Source of the DNA: Clostridia bacterium
Lineage (GTDB): Bacteria; Bacillota; Clostridia; Christensenellales; UBA1242
Reading direction: 5' to 3'
Assembly: GCA_017467585.1 (NCBI GenBank)
Contig: JAFUSR010000003.1
Location: forward strand, 1-64,000
DNA: 64,000 nucleotides
The notes under the pieces were generated by a model. It was given only the letters and a program-made list of their open reading frames with translations, did not search any database and had not been told where the DNA came from. Of this stretch, positions 58,984-64,000 are shown piece by piece; within the stretch, counting starts at the first letter, position 1, and each line of letters begins with the position of its first letter. The position numbers and the translations under genes are program-made.

Positions 58984-60542
58984 TGAAATTTTTTAACAAG
59001 AGACCACTATTATTGTTCGCATTAGTTATGATGATTGCAATGGTTGTTGCAATTTATCATAACTTTTTTGCTTTATGGCTTAGTTTTTTAATATGTGGTG
59101 CGTCTCTTGCTGTTGTCTGTTTGGTCTTGTGGCTTGCTCTAAAAAACTCAACAGCCAAATATGTTTTCAGCAGGCTGTTTATTGTTGGGTTTGCGGTGTT
59201 GCTTGCTGTGGGCGTTTTAAAAATTGATGGCTTTTTATATGAACGTGATTATAGCGACTACTCAGGAAATGCTGTGGTTTCTGCACGTGTTGCCGAAGTG
59301 GGTGAACTTGAAACAAACACAAGAAGAAAATTGGTTTTAAGCAACGCACATATAGAGGGTGAGGGTTTCAGCAAAGATCTTCACTATAATGTTTTGCTCA
59401 CAATTTTGGTTGAAGATGACGACCAGTCTCATTTTGTTGTCGGTTCAAGCGTTGACATTTATGCAAAAATAAGCTTTGCATCACTTTATTATTATGGTGA
59501 AAACGGGCTCACTTTTTATTTTAAAACAAAGGGAATCAGCTGTTATGGCTATGCGCTAGAGAGCGCCATAACCGTTCATGAGGGCGAGCTTAAACTCTCG
59601 CTTGCAGACAGAATCAAAGCCAAGGTAACAGAGGTGTTAAACAACAATTTAGACCAAGAATATGCAGGCCTTGCTCGTGGCATGTTGTTTGGTGATTCTT
59701 CTGCGGTTGACAGTGAAATTTATTCAGATTTCTCGAATGCAGGAATTGCACATTTGCTTGCGGTCAGCGGACTTCACGTTGGGTTTGTTGTTGCCATTTT
59801 TATGTTTATTTGCAAACTGTTAAAAGCCAGAGGTTACATAAGGTTTATTATTATCGCTGCTGTGCTTGCGTTATATTGTTATATCTGCGGATTTGCCGTC
59901 AGTGTTCTGCGTGCAACCATAATGGCTTTGTGTATGCTTCTCGCTGGGTGTTTAAGGCAAAAATATGACATGCTCAATGCTCTTAGCCTGGCATTTATTT
60001 TGATTGCAAGCATATTCCCTTATTCAATAACAACAATTGGTTTTCAATTGTCCTTTGTTTCGGTGCTTTCAATTTGTTTGCTCGCAAAACCAATAACAAA
60101 CTTGCTGTCAAAAATAATGATAAAGGGTCTTGCAAGAACAATTGCAACACTTATTTCTGTTCAAATTGGAACAACAATTATTATGCTTCGTGCCTTTAAG
60201 CGAATAACGCTTGTTGCAGTTCTTTCCAACTTTATTTGTTTGCCTATTGCAACAGTGGCTTACATGGTTTTGTTTGTATCAGTAATAATTGCACTTATTT
60301 GTCCACCAATTGCCATAAATGTTTACATGTTTCAGTTTGTCATGCAGGCAGTTGTTAAGTTTGTCCATCTTGTTGCTAGGGCTGGGTCAATCAGCCTCGC
60401 CGCATGGAAGGGCACAGTTTTGGCGTTCACAATGTTGCCGGCGATGTTTTCTTCAAGCGAATATTATGTTGCCGACTGGCTGAAAAAACTGATTCCTGCT
60501 GGGGTTTTGTGGACGGCGAGTCTAATCATTCTGCTGTGTTAA
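58983..60542 (+). CDS. comEC: ComEC/Rec2 DNA-uptake channel, without C-terminal nuclease domain
   Basis: A 519-residue membrane protein: N-terminal helices, a DUF4131-type exported domain (about 80-205) and the Competence domain with LARGMLFGDSS, HLLAVSGLHVG and FAVSVLRATIMA. It moves single-stranded DNA into the cell. Full-length ComEC (about 750 residues) ends with a metallo-beta-lactamase domain, missing here; the protein at 1412 has a matching domain. Coupled to the regulator by a 1-nt overlap. Confidence 0.92.
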   Translation: MKFFNKRPLLLFALVMMIAMVVAIYHNFFALWLSFLICGASLAVVCLVLWLALKNSTAKYVFSRLFIVGFAVLLAVGVLKIDGFLYERDYSDYSGNAVVSARVAEVGELETNTRRKLVLSNAHIEGEGFSKDLHYNVLLTILVEDDDQSHFVVGSSVDIYAKISFASLYYYGENGLTFYFKTKGISCYGYALESAITVHEGELKLSLADRIKAKVTEVLNNNLDQEYAGLARGMLFGDSSAVDSEIYSDFSNAGIAHLLAVSGLHVGFVVAIFMFICKLLKARGYIRFIIIAAVLALYCYICGFAVSVLRATIMALCMLLAGCLRQKYDMLNALSLAFILIASIFPYSITTIGFQLSFVSVLSICLLAKPITNLLSKIMIKGLARTIATLISVQIGTTIIMLRAFKRITLVAVLSNFICLPIATVAYMVLFVSVIIALICPPIAINVYMFQFVMQAVVKFVHLVARAGSISLAAWKGTVLAFTMLPAMFSSSEYYVADWLKKLIPAGVLWTASLIILLC

Positions 60543-60579
60543 AAAAATATTCATATTTTTTAATTATTGTCTAACTTTG

Positions 60580-60608
60580 TGGACAAATTTGACAATATTT
60601 GATAAAAT
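60580..60608 (+). promoter_or_regulatory. SigmaA-type promoter of holA
   Basis: TGGACA at 60580-60585, 17-nt spacer ending in TGA, TAAAAT at 60603-60608; AGGAGA before the start. Confidence 0.6.
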
Positions 60609-60632
60609 TAACACATAATATAGGAGAGCATG

Positions 60633-61604
60633 ATGAAATTTGTCGATTTAAAGAAATCACTATCAAGCCTGTCTAATGTTTATCTCATCAGTGGTGATGA
60701 CAGATTTTTGTGCTATAATGCTCTTGAACAAATTGTTGAAGCGGCAAGTGTTAACATGAAAGATATGAACATGGTTGACATGAACAGCCCAACAGCTAGC
60801 GATATTGTTGCGAGCGCCAACATTTATCCTTTTGGCGACGAGCGCAGAGTGGTTGTTGTTCACGATTATGCCCCAAAATCGGGAGATAAAGAAAAAAAAG
60901 AGATAGAGGCTTATTTATTAAGTCCAATGCCATCAACGGTTTTAATATTTTTTAATCTTTCAGACGACACGTTTATCTCTAAATTTAAAGACAAATTAAC
61001 TTATGTTGATTGCAACAAACTCGACGCGGGTTCCATTTCTAAATATATTTCAAAAAGTCTAGAATCTGTTGGAGTTTCTGCCGATCAAAGCGCAATAAAC
61101 TTGCTCGCACTTTACTGCCTATATGACATGCAGAGAATCTCTGGAGAGATTAACAAACTAACAAGCTATCTGGGTGGCGAGGGAAGGCTTACTGACGACA
61201 TTGTTAAACAGATGGTCGTTCAAGACAAAGAATATCAGGTGTTTTCGCTTGCGGAATATATCAGTCGTGGCGATGCATCGAGAGCACTAGACCTTGTTAA
61301 CTCACTTTACGACAAAAGTGGTGGATTTGGCCTTTTGGGTGCGCTTTATAATAACTATCGAAGGCTTTTATATGTGGCAGTCACAAAGGCGAGCGATCAA
61401 GAACTTGCAAAAGCACTTGGCACAAAAGAATTTGCGGTCAAAATGCTTAAAAACCAGCTTGGAGTGTTCTCCCCAAGAAAGATAAAAACCATCGTTGATT
61501 ATTTAGGAGAACTCGATAGCAACATAAAACAGGGCAAAATTAAAGAAGAAATAGCCATTAAAACGGCAGTGGTTAAAATTTTAAAAATAAGGAATTCAAA
61601 ATGA
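60633..61604 (+). CDS. holA: DNA polymerase III delta subunit
   Basis: A 323-residue clamp-loader wrench subunit: VYLISGDDRFLCYNAL near the start, IYPFGDERRVVVV (about 70-82), DMQRISGEINKL and the C-terminal FSPRKIKTIVDYLGELDSNIKQGK are HolA hallmarks. Of two adjacent ATGs the second (60633) has the better spacing from AGGAG. comEC-holA-rpsT is the usual Firmicutes order. Overlaps the next gene as ATGA. Confidence 0.94.
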   Translation: MKFVDLKKSLSSLSNVYLISGDDRFLCYNALEQIVEAASVNMKDMNMVDMNSPTASDIVASANIYPFGDERRVVVVHDYAPKSGDKEKKEIEAYLLSPMPSTVLIFFNLSDDTFISKFKDKLTYVDCNKLDAGSISKYISKSLESVGVSADQSAINLLALYCLYDMQRISGEINKLTSYLGGEGRLTDDIVKQMVVQDKEYQVFSLAEYISRGDASRALDLVNSLYDKSGGFGLLGALYNNYRRLLYVAVTKASDQELAKALGTKEFAVKMLKNQLGVFSPRKIKTIVDYLGELDSNIKQGKIKEEIAIKTAVVKILKIRNSK

Positions 61605-62176
61605 GCGAAATTGCCAAGATAAATCTAAAAAAAGAGCAGCTTATGGCGCAGCAACCTCCAACACTTGTTGGAAGGGCTTTGCCAGTGCTTCTCATTTTAA
61701 GTTTTGCTTTTTCTTCGCTCTATAATGTTGCGCGCAGTGTTTCAGCAACAGAACTATCATATTTTAGCAATGTTCGCTTGTTTTTTGCGGTCGATTTGCT
61801 TTTAGTTGCGGTTGTTCAATACCTTGTTTATTTGCTTGTTTTGTGGGTATATAAGTCAATTTTAAAAACAAGACCATATTTTGCGCTGCTTTCTGAGCGC
61901 GATTTTAAAGATGCATTCGGTGTTAGCTATGTGCTTCGAAATGTTTTTATCGGCCTTATTTCGCTTTGCCAATTTTGGTTTCCATATCTTTCTACCTACA
62001 TGGCAAGCATTAGTCTTATTGTATCTTATTTAATGATTACAGCAACATATTTGTTGCTCTCAAAAAAGATGAACATTATGTTCAAACATTTCTATTATAG
62101 ATTGTTTATGATTCCTTGGTTCATTTGGGAGGCAATAACAATTTTGTTTACACTAATTTTTGGAGGGCTAATCTAA
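61601..62176 (+). CDS. Five-helix membrane protein, unknown
   Basis: A 191-residue membrane protein with about five hydrophobic segments (25-45, 62-90, 112-130, 135-155, 165-190). Overlaps holA by 4 nt and the next gene by 1 nt (TAATG), so the three are translated together. No family recognised; probably works with the M28-like protein that follows (inference from coupling). Confidence 0.75.
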   Translation: MSEIAKINLKKEQLMAQQPPTLVGRALPVLLILSFAFSSLYNVARSVSATELSYFSNVRLFFAVDLLLVAVVQYLVYLLVLWVYKSILKTRPYFALLSERDFKDAFGVSYVLRNVFIGLISLCQFWFPYLSTYMASISLIVSYLMITATYLLLSKKMNIMFKHFYYRLFMIPWFIWEAITILFTLIFGGLI

Positions 62177-63483
62177 TGAAAAAGTTCTTTAAATTTTTAG
62201 TTGTTGCTCTTGCCGTTATGCTTCCAGCATTGTTTGTTGTTATTCCGGTTCATCACGCAAATGCTATAAGCATTGAAGACAGTTTAAAATTTTCAGCATA
62301 TAGTCACTTGCTGTCATTTGTTGATGATGGCTTAACTGAAAGAAGAATAGCGAGAATGGCTGGCAGCGATGGTGAACACGACGCAAAAGACAGAATTCAA
62401 GATGCGCTAGAGGTTATTGGAACAAACGTGACTGCTGTTAACAACGCAACAACAATCGACGGAATTCAACGCTTTGGCTTTTATAACTACACAAACGACA
62501 GAAAAGAAGTCTCTTATAACATTATTTATAAAATTGCTGGCCGTTCTAGTCAAAAAAAGATTGTGCTCACTTGCAACTATGATAATTATTATGCACCATA
62601 TGTTGAGCACTACAAAAAAGATACAAACCCACTTACAAACATTTATGTTAAAGAAAGTGAACAAAAGTCTGAGGGCATAAACGCCAGCGCAGCAAGTGTT
62701 GGAATAATGCTGGCTCTTGCAGATTTTGTTGAAGAGGGAACACTAGATTTCGATGTTGAACTTGTGTTCTTTGGCGCGGGCTATCAAGGCAATGCGGGCG
62801 CTAAACATTATGTTCAAACATTGTCAAAGGCCGACAGAGAGGCAACACTCTTGCTTGTTGACATTTCTAGAATTGCATTTGGAAGTGAAATTTATTATTA
62901 TTCTGGAGAATTTGGTTCAAATGCAGACAAATTCTTTGATAACAATTTATCAACCCTTAAAAGGTTTAAAAGTGGCTTCTATGGCTCATCTGTTAATGCA
63001 GGCACTCCACTTGGCTACACAAATGCGGGCTACAGCGATTCAACAATTGCTTTTGCAGATTCTGGATTAAACTTTTTGCATATTTTTGCCGGCTCTTATG
63101 GCAGTGGAGTTGTTGGTGGAAATTGCGAATATTATGGCAAGCAAAACGTTATTAACACATCAAAAGATAGTCTGAGCTACATTTCAGACCAAGAACTTGT
63201 TTCTAACCTTGGCAAGGCATCGGCCGCAGTTTATAATTTCTTAAACTCAGAAAACATGGTTCAAAATCTCTCAACAAATCCAAACATGACTGCATATAAT
63301 GTTTTCACAAACACCTATGTTGCAACTTGGCTTCCTGTGTTCATTTTAATCGTGTTGCTTTTGATAACTGTTATCGTTCACTATTTAATTGCAAGCAAAA
63401 CTTTTAAATATGCAACCGACCACAACATAACAGGCGTTATGATAACAATTGATCAAGACGACGAAGACGACACAGAAGAATAA
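62176..63483 (+). CDS. M28-peptidase-like membrane protein without metal ligands
   Basis: A 435-residue protein: signal peptide (1-30, HANA cleavage site), an extracytoplasmic M28-like domain and a C-terminal membrane segment (about 385-408) with an acidic tail. Its strands follow M28: IVLTCNYDN (129-137), GINASAASVGIMLALADF (167-184), VELVFFGAGYQGNAGAKHYV (194-213), SDSTIAFADSGLN. But the zinc His is Asn134, the catalytic Glu pair is GY, and the SDH His is Ser. So probably a non-catalytic relative. Start set by GGAGGG and the TAATG overlap. Confidence 0.7.
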   Translation: MKKFFKFLVVALAVMLPALFVVIPVHHANAISIEDSLKFSAYSHLLSFVDDGLTERRIARMAGSDGEHDAKDRIQDALEVIGTNVTAVNNATTIDGIQRFGFYNYTNDRKEVSYNIIYKIAGRSSQKKIVLTCNYDNYYAPYVEHYKKDTNPLTNIYVKESEQKSEGINASAASVGIMLALADFVEEGTLDFDVELVFFGAGYQGNAGAKHYVQTLSKADREATLLLVDISRIAFGSEIYYYSGEFGSNADKFFDNNLSTLKRFKSGFYGSSVNAGTPLGYTNAGYSDSTIAFADSGLNFLHIFAGSYGSGVVGGNCEYYGKQNVINTSKDSLSYISDQELVSNLGKASAAVYNFLNSENMVQNLSTNPNMTAYNVFTNTYVATWLPVFILIVLLLITVIVHYLIASKTFKYATDHNITGVMITIDQDDEDDTEE

Positions 63484-63487
63484 AAAC

Positions 63488-63518
63488 AAAAAAACACTCA
63501 AAAATGAGTGTTTTTTTA
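63488..63518 (+). terminator. Rho-independent terminator
   Basis: AAAACACTCA / TGAGTGTTTT stem and T run. Confidence 0.85.
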
Positions 63519-63520
63519 AT

Positions 63521-63550
63521 AAAAAAATGGGGCAAGCCCCATATTTTTTT
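63521..63550 (-). terminator. Rho-independent terminator of rpsT
   Basis: Minus-strand stem ATGGGGC / GCCCCAT and T run. Confidence 0.85.
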
Positions 63551-63554
63551 TGTG

Positions 63555-63821
63555 TTATTTAGACAATTTTGCAAGTTTTGAAGAAAGATTTGCTTTTTGT
63601 CTGTCCGCCTTATTTTTGTGAATGATGCCCTTAGTAACCATTTCGTCAAGAATAGCGAAAGTTGCTGGCAAAGCTTTTTCACAAGCTGCTACATCACCAC
63701 TAGCGATAAGTGCGTTATATTTTTTAAGTGCAGTTGCAAGTTCAGATCTTTGGCCCTTGTTGCGAGCCTTATCTCTAAGTTCTGTTTCTTGTCTTTTCTT
63801 TGCTGATTTAATATTTGGCAT
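63555..63821 (-). CDS. rpsT: 30S ribosomal protein S20
   Basis: An 88-residue basic helical protein with the S20 start PNIKSAKKRQ and the C-terminal GIIHKNKADRQKANLSSKL. AAGGAGAG precedes the ATG. Convergent with the comEC-holA unit, as in other Firmicutes. Confidence 0.97.
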   Translation of the reverse strand: MPNIKSAKKRQETELRDKARNKGQRSELATALKKYNALIASGDVAACEKALPATFAILDEMVTKGIIHKNKADRQKANLSSKLAKLSK

Positions 63822-63862
63822 TAACTTGAACTCTCCTTATATAATCATATTTTGCAAGTGCA

Positions 63863-63891
63863 ATTCTATCATACATCTGTCAATTTTGCAA
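63863..63891 (-). promoter_or_regulatory. SigmaA-type promoter of rpsT
   Basis: On the minus strand TTGCAA (63891-63886), 17-nt spacer, TAGAAT (63868-63863). It overlaps the end of the partial gene entering from the right edge. Confidence 0.7.
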
Positions 63892-64000
63892 GTGTTTGCA
63901 AAAAAATTATTTGATATTTTTTGACAAGTTCTTTGTTTTTTGCCGACGAAACAAACTTGTGATTGGGGTGTTCACTCAAATTAGAGAGTGTAATATGCTT
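63869..64000 (-). CDS. C-terminal end of an unknown gene entering from the right edge
   Basis: The minus-strand frame is open from the window edge to a TGA at 63869-63871, giving 43 residues (ending TLAKLTDV). Composition fits coding, but the piece is too short to name. It could also be chance. Confidence 0.4.
   Translation of the reverse strand, partial: KHITLSNLSEHPNHKFVSSAKNKELVKKYQIIFLQTLAKLTDV

Noticed and set aside
1-64000. CRISPR array, prophage, insertion sequence or toxin-antitoxin pair
   Set aside because: No regularly spaced repeats, transposase, integrase or phage structural gene was found on either strand.

Overview
The window is AT-rich chromosomal DNA from a low-GC, Firmicutes-type bacterium, most likely an uncultured anaerobic member of Clostridia. 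The gene set supports this: Veg, WhiA, SpoVB-type flippase, SpmA/SpmB, a SipL-like DUF3794/LysM protein, a DUF4364 regulator, YaaT/RicT, SUF system in the order C-B-D-S-U, oligoendopeptidase F, TrkH/TrkA-type potassium uptake, and SigmaA-type promoters (TTGACA/TATAAT). Several proteins tied to spore formation suggest a spore-forming ancestry. Genus or species cannot be told from the sequence alone. No rRNA, CRISPR array, transposase or phage gene was seen; this is mainly housekeeping chromosome.

Layout. 0-8 kb: end of an unknown gene, a patatin-like lipase with a ComEC-type metallo-beta-lactamase protein, thymidylate kinase, a kinase-fold-like unknown, a CofE-like ligase with an FAD oxidoreductase, tRNA-Arg(CCT). 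8.2-10.2 kb: two adjacent, related hydrolase-like unknowns, one with a Ser and one with a Cys in the nucleophile elbow. 10.3-15.1 kb: suf operon on the minus strand. 15.2-31 kb: SipW-type signal peptidase plus a probable secreted substrate, flippase, dusB, pgk, secG, pepF, potassium uptake, murC, uvrC, a solute-binding-like protein, murB. 31-39 kb: PHP protein, whiA, dnaE, and a minus-strand ABC importer (permease, ATPase, lipoprotein). 39.3-46.6 kb: valS, veg, SipL-like protein, a Rho-like protein without a P-loop, greA. 46.7-54 kb: holB, ricT, a small ferredoxin and a methyltransferase in overlapping order, a YugP-like protein without its zinc motif, spmAB, tatD, a hydroxyacyl-CoA dehydrogenase, rsmA. 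54-64 kb: unknowns, a lipoprotein, tRNA-Glu(CTC) with a duplicated 3' flank, a CsoR-family regulator fused in operon to comEC, holA, an M28-like protein without metal ligands, rpsT.

How genes work together. The suf cluster builds Fe-S clusters; murB, murC and the flippase serve cell-wall precursor synthesis; holA, holB, dnaE, tmk, uvrC and comEC serve DNA synthesis, repair and uptake; dusB, rsmA, valS, the tRNAs, rpsT and the NPPY methyltransferase serve translation.

Three things stand out. First, at least eight genes (signal peptidase, dusB, trkH, murC, uvrC, the 29.1 kb protein, holB, rsmA) have a SigmaA-like -10 box exactly 6 nt upstream of the ATG and no Shine-Dalgarno site, which predicts leaderless mRNAs, whereas genes with longer leaders carry good Shine-Dalgarno sites. 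Second, several proteins look like catalytically dead relatives of known enzymes (Rho-like, YugP-like, M28-like, kinase-like). Third, the tandem Ser/Cys hydrolase-like pair at 8.2-10.2 kb matches no system I know.
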